Source: Bacteroidales bacterium
Lineage (GTDB): Bacteria; Bacteroidota; Bacteroidia; Bacteroidales; UBA932
DNA length: 64,000 nucleotides
Assembly: GCA_017437125.1 (NCBI GenBank)
Contig: JAFSBV010000032.1
Span: 1-64,000, forward strand
Direction: 5' to 3'
Shown: positions 7,937 to 16,248 of the stretch, in pieces
Layout: every line of letters begins with the position of its first letter
Numbering within the stretch: the first letter of the stretch is position 1
The notes under the pieces: model-generated
Told to the model about the DNA's origin: nothing
What the model saw: only the letters and a program-made list of their open reading frames with translations
Database searches by the model: none
Program-made: the position numbers and the translations under genes

Positions 7937-8180
7937 CAGAGAAGCCTCGCTATTGAAACTCACCTATTAACAGCCAGATTTCCCCAGCGAAGCCTTTCTC
8001 AGTCTGATCAGAAGCGCTTCGCCCAGAACATTCGAACATTCCAGCCAAAACAAACTTTCTCCCCCCCCAGCGAAGCATTTCTCTGCACCTGCACAACCGC
8101 CTCGCTATACACAAACAGCGGAATCCACACCAAATCCCATATCGAAGCGCACGTCCCTCTACCCACAGCCGCCTCGCCAC
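7937..8180 (-). repeat. REP-like palindrome array, 5' side of the transposase gene
   Basis: Four elements of the same family and orientation as the 3' array start at 7937, 7985, 8068 and 8140. The first is shortened to 17 nt by an internal 24-nt deletion, yet the following spacer keeps the 31-nt length; the gap after 7985 is 42 nt, and that after 8068 is again 31 nt. The outermost copies are more degenerate in the GTAG head (GTATAGCG, GTGGCG). Confidence 0.8.
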
Positions 8181-8448
8181 ACCGACAACAAGATAACCAG
8201 TACTTTGTGACAAAAAATAGGGACGAAATGCAGTCGTATAAAAATGGAAATATTGTTTTTCTATAAAAGAATGTCATGCCATCTGGCAAACTTTGCATCA
8301 AAATGGTTAATCAAGTCCAATAAATGATGTAAGACATGGAAGAAAAAGTTGAAATCATCTGACTGATGCACTCAAAAGGCATGAGTAAAAGAAACCGTTG
8401 CGAAATAAAGTACCATAAATCCAGTATAAGTGCCCATATAAAAGCTTA
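8181..8448. other. Non-coding stretch, no gene recognised
   Basis: AT-rich sequence between the outermost REP-like element and the palindromes downstream of the thioredoxin-like gene. No supported reading frame, RNA or repeat was recognised here. Confidence 0.4.
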
Positions 8449-8534
8449 GGCCTGGTTCAGAGAATCAAGCGATAATCCGAACCAGGCCCTTGAAATGTCA
8501 ACATGGTTCGGATATTCAAGCATAAATCCGAACC
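8449..8534. repeat. Two tandem related palindromes downstream of the thioredoxin-like gene
   Basis: GGCCTGGTTC (8449-8458) pairs with GAACCAGGCC (8479-8488), and GGTTCGGAT (8505-8513) pairs with ATCCGAACC (8526-8534). Their loops are also alike (TCAAGCGATAA versus TCAAGCATAA), so one is a duplicate of the other. They lie 14-99 nt beyond the stop of the minus-strand gene at 8548 and may help end its transcript, but neither is followed by a clear T-run. Confidence 0.65.
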
Positions 8535-8547
8535 GGCCATCAACGTC

Positions 8548-9690
8548 TTATTTTGTAAGTCTGTCGAGAAGCTTTCTCAGAGACTTTTCATCAACTACCT
8601 GACCGTCAACAAGTTCACCATCGGAAATAATGAATACAGATGGGAGTGAACCGATGTTGTAGGTCATCACATATGGAGAATCCGCGCCGCGGATATCGCA
8701 TACGTTTACCCATGGAAGATCCTGCTGCTTGACAACCTGCGCCCAACCGGTCTTGTCAGGGTCAAGAGCGACCTGATATATCTCGAATCCCCTTCCATTA
8801 TAGTCATCATAAAGTGACTTCAGGACATCAAGGTTGAACATCTTCTGGCTTGCATCAGCAGCGCTCCAGAAATAGATCATTATCACCTTGGAATCAACCT
8901 CGCTGAGCTTTACCTTCTCACCCTTGATGTCCGGGAGTTCGATGTCAGGATATCCGACTTCCTGGGCATTCATGATGGCTGATTCGAGTTCAAGGAAACC
9001 GAATCTTCTCTCTGCCTCCTTTCTGAGTGCCTTCACGTATTTCGAATCAGGATAAACCGTTGCAAGTGAATCCGATACATTCACGAAATGGATGGCATCA
9101 GTAGTCTGGCTGAAGACAGGAAGGTCTGCACCGAAGTTCTGGTAGAGAACAGGAACCGCAGTAAGGGATGTGCTGTTCTGAAGAATGTAGAGGACACGGC
9201 TTCGATAATAATCGACGTATTCCTTTCCGATGGCTCTTCTGAGCTCGGCGAGTTCCTTGTCGGATGCATTATCCATCTTCGCGGCAATGCTGCTGAGACG
9301 TCCGATTGCCGCAGCATAATCCTTCTCCACCTGTGCGAGCTTCTGCGACTCCTCCGAGCCCTCAACGGTATAGTTGCCGAGGGTATCGGCAGAAACGCTT
9401 ACATTGTCGCCGGCCTCAAGAAGAAGGGATGCGATCTTTGTTTCGTTATGGAAAAGATACACGAATTCAGGCTGTCCTTTCTCTATCTCTACCTTATATG
9501 AGAATCTTCCCGATGCATCTGTCGATACAGTATCGAGGATCTCATATCTGTTGACATCCAGAAGCTTGACGATCACTTCCGTTGACGGAGCCGACTCTAT
9601 GGTTCCGTTTATCTTTGCAGATGGCGTACATGCCGCCATGACGGCAGCAGCCATGATAATAAGTACTTTACTGAATCTTGACATATTCAT
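8548..9690 (-). CDS. Thioredoxin-fold (TlpA/AhpC-like) lipoprotein lacking CxxC
   Basis: 380-residue envelope lipoprotein: signal MSRFSKVLIIMAAAVMAAC with lipobox Cys21, an N-terminal beta-rich domain of the DUF4369 type (about 25-120), a helical linker, and a C-terminal thioredoxin-like domain (about 240-380). The redox site expected after the first strand is replaced by YFWSAADASQK, with no cysteine, so it cannot act as a thiol-disulfide enzyme; a cis-Pro-like IGSLPSVFII is kept. The gene overlaps the end of the HIT gene: two candidate ATGs, 9690 and 9684, lie inside it, suggesting translational coupling. The function is unknown; a structural or binding role is more likely than redox. Confidence 0.8.
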   Translation of the reverse strand: MNMSRFSKVLIIMAAAVMAACTPSAKINGTIESAPSTEVIVKLLDVNRYEILDTVSTDASGRFSYKVEIEKGQPEFVYLFHNETKIASLLLEAGDNVSVSADTLGNYTVEGSEESQKLAQVEKDYAAAIGRLSSIAAKMDNASDKELAELRRAIGKEYVDYYRSRVLYILQNSTSLTAVPVLYQNFGADLPVFSQTTDAIHFVNVSDSLATVYPDSKYVKALRKEAERRFGFLELESAIMNAQEVGYPDIELPDIKGEKVKLSEVDSKVIMIYFWSAADASQKMFNLDVLKSLYDDYNGRGFEIYQVALDPDKTGWAQVVKQQDLPWVNVCDIRGADSPYVMTYNIGSLPSVFIISDGELVDGQVVDEKSLRKLLDRLTK

Positions 9691-10075
9691 TGTAGATTGA
9701 ATCAGCGATCTCTGCGAATTCCGCTGGAGAAAGCTCGAGTTTCTTTTTTCTGAAATCCATATCTGCCTCTGTCTGAAGCGGCACAAGATGGATATGGGTG
9801 TGAGGCACCTCCATGCCGAGTACGGCCACACCGACCCTCTGGCAAGGGATTGCAGCCTTTATCGCATGAGCTACCTGTCTTGCAAAAGCGCAGAGGCCCA
9901 TGTATGTCTTCTCGTCAAGGTTGAAGATATAGTCGTCCTCTACATTCTTAGGGATCACGAGAGTGTGTCCCTTCGCCATAGGTGCGATATCGAGAAAAGC
10001 ATAGAACTCCTCGTTTTCAGCCACCTTGTACGACGGTATATCGCCGTTGGCAATCTTTGTGAAAATCGTTGACAT
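9668..10075 (-). CDS. HIT family nucleotide-binding protein
   Basis: 135-residue histidine-triad hydrolase/transferase, most like the Hint/HinT branch acting on nucleoside phosphoramidates or dinucleotides. The start at 10075 gives the standard MSTIFTKIANGDIPSYKV. The triad is HTHIHLVPL (His92, His94, His96), and an upstream block VIPKNVEDDYIFNLD is typical. It lies 4 nt downstream of greA and overlaps the thioredoxin-like gene, so the three are likely one transcript. The frame is open upstream into greA, but no homologue would carry that extension. Confidence 0.92.
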   Translation of the reverse strand: MSTIFTKIANGDIPSYKVAENEEFYAFLDIAPMAKGHTLVIPKNVEDDYIFNLDEKTYMGLCAFARQVAHAIKAAIPCQRVGVAVLGMEVPHTHIHLVPLQTEADMDFRKKKLELSPAEFAEIADSIYNEYVKIQ

Positions 10076-10079
10076 ATCG

Positions 10080-10547
10080 TTAGAGTGTAATATCCAGGAT
10101 CTCGAACTTAAGGATTCCGGCAGGAACCTTGGCCTCAACGATTTCACCCACTCCGTGGCCCATAAGAGCCTGTCCGATAGGGGTCTTTGCAGCAAGCTTG
10201 CCGGCCATGAAGTCTGCCTCATTCTCGCTTACGAGAGTGAAGGTCATAATCTGGTTTGTCGTGAGGTTCTTGACCTTTACCTTATTGAGCATCTGCACCT
10301 TGTCGGTTCCTATCTGCGACTCGTCGATAACGCGTGCATTGGCAACAAGGTTCTGAAGCTTCGCTATATTAAGTTCAAGAAGTCCCTGAGCCTCCCTTGC
10401 AGCCTCATACTCAGCATTTTCGGACAGGTCACCCTTATCCCTTGCCTCTGCGATCGCCGCAGAGATTACAGGACGCTGTGCGATTGCCTCGGCAAGCTCC
10501 TTCTTCAACTTGTCAAGACCCTCCTGGGTCATGTACTGTAGTGCCAT
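10080..10547 (-). CDS. greA: Transcription elongation factor GreA
   Basis: 155 residues, the normal GreA length. It rescues backtracked RNA polymerase by stimulating transcript cleavage through its N-terminal coiled coil. Seen: the coiled-coil with GDLSENAEYEAAREAQ (about 38-53), which includes the acidic tip, and the C-terminal FKBP-like domain with TPIGQALMGHGVGEIVE. It lies 28 nt downstream of a small membrane-protein gene and 4 nt before the HIT gene. Confidence 0.96.
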   Translation of the reverse strand: MALQYMTQEGLDKLKKELAEAIAQRPVISAAIAEARDKGDLSENAEYEAAREAQGLLELNIAKLQNLVANARVIDESQIGTDKVQMLNKVKVKNLTTNQIMTFTLVSENEADFMAGKLAAKTPIGQALMGHGVGEIVEAKVPAGILKFEILDITL

Positions 10548-10575
10548 AATTATTTCTTTTATCTTTTGTTTTTAC

Positions 10576-10980
10576 TTAAAATTTCGGTTTCATTATCTCG
10601 GAGTAGATCACCAGTTTCTTTGGGTCGATCTTCTCTTGCTTCTTCTTCTTTTCCTCTTCAACCAAAAGCGGTTTCCTGCTCACGGCAGGTCTGCCTTCCA
10701 CTGACGGCACAGGTCTTTCATATACGGGCTTATAAAGAGGTTCCGGTTTTCTTACAGGTACCTGCACCGGAGGCACATATGTGATCTGACCGTCGTCGTC
10801 ATATTCTACATCATCATCTTCAGGCTCAACGTCGTCCGACGCTTCTTCTGCGCCGAAAGCCTCAGCTATCTTGCGCATTTTCTCTGCCCGGGCATCCTGT
10901 CCGGACTGCTCGAATTTCCTGCCTATCAGCTTGAATATGAGAGGCAGAAGAATGAATAGAAGACCGATGATCGTTTCCAT
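10576..10980 (-). CDS. Conserved Bacteroidota small membrane protein
   Basis: 134 residues of unknown function. One N-terminal membrane helix (about 5-19) is followed by a charged, acidic stretch (EPEDDDVEYDDD near 52-63), a Pro/Val-rich linker and a KKKK-containing basic run. The C-terminus DPKKLVIYSEIMKPKF matches, from memory, a conserved ending (YSEIMxPKF) of uncharacterised Bacteroidota proteins. It is probably anchored in the inner membrane with a long cytoplasmic tail. It is placed between ribF and greA in the same direction. Confidence 0.7.
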   Translation of the reverse strand: METIIGLLFILLPLIFKLIGRKFEQSGQDARAEKMRKIAEAFGAEEASDDVEPEDDDVEYDDDGQITYVPPVQVPVRKPEPLYKPVYERPVPSVEGRPAVSRKPLLVEEEKKKKQEKIDPKKLVIYSEIMKPKF

Positions 10981-10993
10981 AATATGTTGTTTA

Positions 10994-11040
10994 GATCCCT
11001 CGACAAGCTCGGGATGACATTATTCCTGCTCGGGATGACA
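10994..11040. repeat. Dispersed hairpin repeat abutting the ribF stop codon
   Basis: A full 26-nt copy at 10994-11019 (ATCCC pairing with GGGAT, CAAG loop) touches the ribF stop codon, and a second half copy (CCTGCTCGGGATGACA, 11025-11040) forms the last codons of ribF, giving its CHPEQE end. Confidence 0.8.
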
Positions 11041-11916
11041 TAGCAGGTTCAGACAGGCGTCTCTGTCCTTTTCCAGCTGCACCTTCAGGTCATCCAGGGA
11101 ATCGAACCGCACCTCATCCCTTATCTTTCCGATGAAGGTGAGATGAAGGTCGAGTCCGTATATATCCTCGTCAAATCCGAAGATATTGGTCTCTATCGTG
11201 CGGCCGTTTCCGGCTCCGACAGTAGGTCTGTAACCGATGTTGCACATGCCGTACAGGTGTCTTCCGAGAGTCTCTACCCTTACGAAATATACACCGTTGC
11301 CCGGCACGAGCTTCAATGGTTCATAAAGCTGCATGTTAGCTGTAGGGAATCCTATCGTCCTCCCTATCCTGTTGCCGGAAACGACTACTCCGTGGAGTCC
11401 GTAATCATATCCCAGCATTTCCGCCGCTCCCTTCACATCTCCAGCCTCAAGCCTTTCACGGATCTTGGTAGAGCTCACGGCATAGCCCTTTTCCGATGGC
11501 ACCATTTCAGTCCTTATGACCTCGAGCCCGAGGCTTTCAGCCGTCCTGGCCACCTCATCCGTCCCTTTGGCATCACCGCCTATCCTGTTGTCATAACCAA
11601 GCAGGATAGCCTTAGCGCCATATTTTTCCATCAGATGACGCAGATAATACTCCGTCGTCCATGTGCTGAAGTCCTTCGTGAACTGAAGTACCTCAACATG
11701 ATCAACACCCAGGTCATGAAGCATCTGCTTTTTTTCCGCAAGTGTGGTAAGAAGCCTGAGCGAGCGGGCTTCCTTTTGCAGCACATTACGGGGATGCGGC
11801 CAGAATGTTATGACCATGCTTTCATCCCCGCGTACTGCTGCAGCTTCAGTCAGCTGCTGTATTACAAGACGGTGTCCGACGTGGACACCGTCGAAGAATC
11901 CGGTTGCTACAACCAT
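11020..11916 (-). CDS. ribF: Bifunctional riboflavin kinase / FAD synthetase
   Basis: Makes FMN from riboflavin and ATP, then FAD from FMN. The 298 residues show the nucleotidyltransferase domain with TGFFDGVHVGHR (about 5-16) and SSTKIRERLEAGDV (about 148-161), then the riboflavin kinase domain with GRTIGFPTANM (about 184-194) and the YGLDLHLTFIGKIRDEVRFDSLDDL block near the C-terminus. The N-terminus is short: most homologues have 10-20 residues before the first motif. The last residues, CHPEQE, come from a copy of the dispersed repeat. It overlaps the end of the synthase/phosphorylase gene by 10 nt. Confidence 0.93.
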   Translation of the reverse strand: MVVATGFFDGVHVGHRLVIQQLTEAAAVRGDESMVITFWPHPRNVLQKEARSLRLLTTLAEKKQMLHDLGVDHVEVLQFTKDFSTWTTEYYLRHLMEKYGAKAILLGYDNRIGGDAKGTDEVARTAESLGLEVIRTEMVPSEKGYAVSSTKIRERLEAGDVKGAAEMLGYDYGLHGVVVSGNRIGRTIGFPTANMQLYEPLKLVPGNGVYFVRVETLGRHLYGMCNIGYRPTVGAGNGRTIETNIFGFDEDIYGLDLHLTFIGKIRDEVRFDSLDDLKVQLEKDRDACLNLLCHPEQE

Positions 11917-14900
11917 CTTACAAGCTCGAAGTCCTGTCTGTGAGGAAGCTTCGCATTCTTGGCATAGATACGGCCTGCTACCTGGTAGATGCCAGATCTG
12001 TCAGGGTTGATCGAAGCGGCATACTTAGCCACTCCGTCTGCTGATTCTACAGGTGTGAAGTCGTACTTCTCCTGGATGTGGAGTCTGCCCTTCTTGTCGA
12101 ATGTAGCGAAGAGAAGCTCTACACCTACCTCATCTGCATTGAGGTCACCGATATTGAGGACGATCTCACCGTTGAATGCTGTTCCGATAGCGAAATCATC
12201 GCTGTTGCTGTCAGGCATGGTCACTGAAACAACCTCGACATTCTTCCACTCACGGCGGAGTCTCTTCTTCCATGCAGCGATCTCGCGAGCCTCAGCATAA
12301 TCGTCAGCCACGATACCGTCAACACGTGCAGCCTGAGGTACATAGTACTGCTCGATGTAGTCTGTGAGCATACGGTTTGTGGTGAAGTTGCATGCTACCT
12401 GAGCCACGCAGTTCTTGATATACTCGATCCAGTCTGCCGAACGACCGGTAGAAAGGCTCTTGTTGTAGAATGTAGGAGCGATTTCGTTCTCGATGATATT
12501 ATAGATTGTTGCAGCATCAAGCTCGTCCTGATAGTTCTGGTCGTCATATGTACGCTCCATAGGGAGTGCCCAGCCGGCGCCCTGCTTGTAGCCCTCGACC
12601 CACCATCCGTCGAGTACTGAGAAGTGCATTACGCCGTTCATGGCAGCCTTCTCTCCTGATGTACCAGAGGCCTCGAGAGGACGTGTAGGGTTGTTCATCC
12701 ATACATCGACACCCTGTACGAGATACTTGGCAACTGCGATGTCATAGTTAGGAACGAATACGATCTTACCGATGAAACGTGGCTGCTTTGAGATGTCCAC
12801 GATCATCTTGATGAGATCCTGACCTGCCTTGTCTGCAGGGTGAGCCTTTCCTGCGAAGAGGAACTGTACCGGCTGCTTAGGATCGTTCACGATCTCTGCA
12901 AGTCTGTCGAGGTCACGGAAAAGGAGGTGAGCTCTCTTGTATGTAGCGAAACGACGTGCGAAACCGATTGTAAGTACGTCATCACGGAGAGTCTCCTTGA
13001 TTGTAACCACCTGCTTAGGTGAATAGTGGCTTGCTGCAGCAGGGTCAGAGAGTCTTCTCTTCACCTCTTCGATGAGCTTCTTGCGAAGACCTGTACGGAT
13101 GTTCCATACCTCTTCGTCAGAGATCTTGTATATTCCGTCGAAGCAAGACTTGTCATAGTGATGTGTCTTGAACTCCTCGCCGAATACTCTTGCGTGAACC
13201 TCCTTCCACTCAGGAGCTGTCCATGTAGGATAGTGGACACCGTTAGTGACGTAGCTTACGTGAAGCTCCTCAGGGAGGTAACCTGGCCACATGTGTCCGA
13301 GGATGTCCTTGCTGACCTCGCCATGGAGCCATGAAACGCCGTTCACGCCCTGTGAGATGTTTGCTGCGAGGATAGACATAGAGAACTTCTCGTTAACGTC
13401 CGCACCATTGTTCTTTCCGAGGCCCATCATAGTCTCCCAGTCGATCTTGAGGCGCTGAGGATAGTGGCCGATGTACTTGCGGAGAAGGCCTTCGTCGAAT
13501 GCGTCATGACCTGCAGGTACCGGAGTATGTGTAGTGAAGAGTGATGATGCCCTTACAACTTCGAGAGCCTCCTGGAACTCGAGGTTCTGCTCTGCGATGA
13601 GCTCGCGGAGACGTTCGAGACCGATGAATGCGGCATGTCCCTCGTTGCAGTGGTAAACCTGAGGTGCGAAGCCGAGCTTGCGGAGTGCGCGGATACCGCC
13701 GACACCGAGAAGAAGCTCCTGCTTGAGACGGTTCTCCCAGTCTCCACCATAAAGGTTGTAAGTGATTGACCTGTCTTCAGGAAGGTTCTCAGGAATATCT
13801 GTATCGAGGAGGTAGAGCTCTGTACGGCCTACGTCAACTCTCCAGAGGCGTGCATTGAGGTTACGTCCAGGGAAGGCAACGCTGATTGTCATCCAGTTAC
13901 CGTTCTCGTCACGTACTGGAGTTGCAGGGATCTTGTTGAAGTCCTGTGCAACGTCCTCTGCAACCTGCTCGCCATGAGCGGTAAGCTTCTGGTTGAAGTA
14001 TCCGAAACGGTAGAGAAGACCTACAGCCACGAGGTTTGTGTTCATGTCCGATGTCTCCTTGATGTAGTCACCGGCAAGGATACCGAGACCGCCTGAATAG
14101 ATCTTGAGCGATGTGTCAAGACCATACTCCATACAGAAGTATGCCACTGAAGGAGTTGTACGCTCTGCCTTGAGGGCCATGTATGTATTGAACTCGTCCA
14201 TCACGATCTTGAGATCCGCGAGGAACTTGGTATCCTTCTCGAGCTTCTGATATCTCTTGAGGCTCACCTTGTCGAGCATGGCGATAGGGTTCTGGCCTGA
14301 AGCCTCCCATGCCTGTGGGTCAATAGATGCAAAGAGGTTCTTTGCTGATTCGTTCCAGCACCACCAAAGGTTCTTGGAAAGTATTTCGAGGTCTTTAAGT
14401 GAATCCGGAAGGTGACGTGTCACGATCACGCTGTTCCAGGTCGGCTGATTTACTTCAAATTTTCTGTATTCCATGTTTTTATCATTCCTTATCGACGGAT
14501 ATGATCCGTTGACTTCAATTAATTTCTCCAAAGCCTTGGAATAGGCTTCCTTGTAATATGATATATTGTTCTGCCAAAGGGCGATCTCAGAGACCTCCTT
14601 TGCATTCTGCATATATTTCCTTCTGCTGTCCTTGCGGAGCGAAGCTATCTCCATCACACGCTGTGCCACACCATCAACGACCTCGAAGTAATTCGAGTCG
14701 CTTCTGTCAATCACCGTGATGCCCGGATGCTTCTTTCCGTAATGGGTACGTACCCAGAGGCCGAATCCTGCAAGAGTGGTTGTAAGGGTTGGAACCCTGA
14801 ACGCAAGGCTCTCGAGAGGTGTATAGCCCCAAGGCTCGTAATATGACGGGAACAATGTGAGGTCGAGGCCTGCAAGAAGATCATAATACGGCATGTTGAA

Positions 14901-16145
14901 GATACCGTCATTGCCATTGAGATATGAAGGGATGAAATATACCTTCACCTTGTCTCCTATGGCATTGTTGATATGCAGTTCGTTCAGACGCCTTGTCACA
15001 TTGTCATATTCAGGATTCATCAGATAGTGCGATGTCCTTGTCATATATGATGATCCGTTGCCTGCGAGCTTTGCAAGAAGCTGCTTGTCAGGACCGTTAT
15101 GGCCTGAAGGGATCATGATGAAGGCATGTACGCACTTGCCCTTGAATTCCGTATGATTGAGCTTGTCGATCGCGTCGATGAACACATCGATTCCCTTGTT
15201 CTTCCACTCGTAACGTCCTCCGATTCCCACGAGAACCGCATTATCCGGAACATCTTCGCCACACATGGCAGAAGCCACTGTCATGAGCTTCTTCCTTGCC
15301 TTCTCGCGGAGAGCCTCATATTCCTCATCAGTCGCAGGAGTGAAGCTCGGCTCGAATCCGTTAGGTGTCACCACATCCACCGGTCTTCCGAGGAACTGAC
15401 GGCACTCCTGAGCTGTTATGTCGCTGACTGTCGTGAAGACGTCACTGTTCTCGGCAGCCTTCTTCTCAAGCGAATGTCTCGCAACGACATTGAACTGTCT
15501 GGCCTTTTCATCAGAATTATAGCCATGGAGTCCGTCATAAAGAGGAAGATTGTTTCCGGCGATACATCTTCCGATAACTGTAGCATGAGTCGTAAAGACC
15601 GTAGCCACAGGTACTTTTGCAGCCTTCAGATAAAGAAGGCCGGTTCCGGTCATCCACTCATGGAACTGAGCGACGACCTTGTCAGACGATTCAAGATTGA
15701 ATCTGTAGAAACTTTCGATAACCCTACCGGCCGCATAACCGAACAATGCAGACTCACGGTAGTCCCAGTTTCCTGTAAGAGAATCCACTCCGAACTTCTT
15801 CCAGAATTCGGTAAGGATCTCATTCTGACGTGTAAGGAACTGCTTGAAATCCACCAGGATTGCAGTAGGCTTTCCTGGCACGTTCCATCTTCCTACACGT
15901 ACTCTCAGTCCTTCTGAAGCCGCCTGTACCTTCCAGGCCCTGTAGAGTACAGGATCTTCGATGAAGTCAGGATTGCCGGCCTCATCCATCCACACATCCG
16001 GTCCGACCATGATGTGGTGTCTTTTGTACTCGCTCTTCAGGTAAAGGGACTTGGTGGCGATCACTGTATAGATACCGCCCACCTTGTTACACACTTCCCA
16101 ACTAACCTCAAACAGATAATCAGGCTTGATAAGTTCTGTTTTCAT
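11907..16145 (-). CDS. Fused glycogen synthase (GT3-like) and alpha-glucan phosphorylase (GT35)
   Basis: 1412 residues carrying two complete enzymes. Residues 1 to about 550 are a glycogen synthase of the eukaryote-like GT3 type: EVSWEVCNKVGGIYTVIATK at 13-32, the VFTTHATVIGR block and YYEPWGYTPLES near 437-448. Residues from about 558 (an internal Met at nt 14474) are a short-form GlgP: FCMEYGLDTSLKIYSGGLGILAGD, NEGHAAF and EASGTSGEKAAMNG, where Lys1166 should carry pyridoxal phosphate. One chain would add glucose from a nucleotide sugar and remove it with phosphate. The gene ends 10 nt inside ribF. The linker is continuous, with no stop or frameshift. A separate translation start at Met558 is possible but lacks a clear ribosome-binding site. 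Confidence 0.92.
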   Translation of the reverse strand: MKTELIKPDYLFEVSWEVCNKVGGIYTVIATKSLYLKSEYKRHHIMVGPDVWMDEAGNPDFIEDPVLYRAWKVQAASEGLRVRVGRWNVPGKPTAILVDFKQFLTRQNEILTEFWKKFGVDSLTGNWDYRESALFGYAAGRVIESFYRFNLESSDKVVAQFHEWMTGTGLLYLKAAKVPVATVFTTHATVIGRCIAGNNLPLYDGLHGYNSDEKARQFNVVARHSLEKKAAENSDVFTTVSDITAQECRQFLGRPVDVVTPNGFEPSFTPATDEEYEALREKARKKLMTVASAMCGEDVPDNAVLVGIGGRYEWKNKGIDVFIDAIDKLNHTEFKGKCVHAFIMIPSGHNGPDKQLLAKLAGNGSSYMTRTSHYLMNPEYDNVTRRLNELHINNAIGDKVKVYFIPSYLNGNDGIFNMPYYDLLAGLDLTLFPSYYEPWGYTPLESLAFRVPTLTTTLAGFGLWVRTHYGKKHPGITVIDRSDSNYFEVVDGVAQRVMEIASLRKDSRRKYMQNAKEVSEIALWQNNISYYKEAYSKALEKLIEVNGSYPSIRNDKNMEYRKFEVNQPTWNSVIVTRHLPDSLKDLEILSKNLWWCWNESAKNLFASIDPQAWEASGQNPIAMLDKVSLKRYQKLEKDTKFLADLKIVMDEFNTYMALKAERTTPSVAYFCMEYGLDTSLKIYSGGLGILAGDYIKETSDMNTNLVAVGLLYRFGYFNQKLTAHGEQVAEDVAQDFNKIPATPVRDENGNWMTISVAFPGRNLNARLWRVDVGRTELYLLDTDIPENLPEDRSITYNLYGGDWENRLKQELLLGVGGIRALRKLGFAPQVYHCNEGHAAFIGLERLRELIAEQNLEFQEALEVVRASSLFTTHTPVPAGHDAFDEGLLRKYIGHYPQRLKIDWETMMGLGKNNGADVNEKFSMSILAANISQGVNGVSWLHGEVSKDILGHMWPGYLPEELHVSYVTNGVHYPTWTAPEWKEVHARVFGEEFKTHHYDKSCFDGIYKISDEEVWNIRTGLRKKLIEEVKRRLSDPAAASHYSPKQVVTIKETLRDDVLTIGFARRFATYKRAHLLFRDLDRLAEIVNDPKQPVQFLFAGKAHPADKAGQDLIKMIVDISKQPRFIGKIVFVPNYDIAVAKYLVQGVDVWMNNPTRPLEASGTSGEKAAMNGVMHFSVLDGWWVEGYKQGAGWALPMERTYDDQNYQDELDAATIYNIIENEIAPTFYNKSLSTGRSADWIEYIKNCVAQVACNFTTNRMLTDYIEQYYVPQAARVDGIVADDYAEAREIAAWKKRLRREWKNVEVVSVTMPDSNSDDFAIGTAFNGEIVLNIGDLNADEVGVELLFATFDKKGRLHIQEKYDFTPVESADGVAKYAASINPDRSGIYQVAGRIYAKNAKLPHRQDFELVRWL

Positions 16146-16170
16146 TATGTATTGATAAATTATTTATTTA

Positions 16171-16205
16171 CCCCGGCCGGAACCTCATCTCGATTCCGTC
16201 CGGGG
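16171..16205 (-). terminator. GC-rich hairpin between GH57 and the synthase/phosphorylase gene
   Basis: CCCCGGCCGGAA (16171-16182) pairs with TTCCGTCCGGGG (16194-16205), 11 of 12 positions, with an 11-nt loop. On the minus strand it is followed by an A/T-rich run (TAAATAAATAATT), not a clean T-tract. It could partly terminate or stabilise the transcript at the one sizeable gap in the glycogen operon. Confidence 0.5.
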
Positions 16206-16248
16206 ATATATTATTCAGGGTAAAAACCCGCTGTGTCCAAGTCAGCTG

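Noticed and set aside
6589..8180. CRISPR array
   Set aside because: Repeats are too divergent, spacers are similar in composition to each other, no cas genes exist, and the units are palindromic REP-like elements flanking a transposase.
14474..14474. Independent glgP gene starting at the internal Met558
   Set aside because: No ribosome-binding site or stop separates it from the synthase half; the frame is continuous.
15126..15917. Plus-strand frame opposite the synthase/phosphorylase gene
   Set aside because: Antisense shadow of the codon pattern of a strongly supported gene; no domain or start signal.
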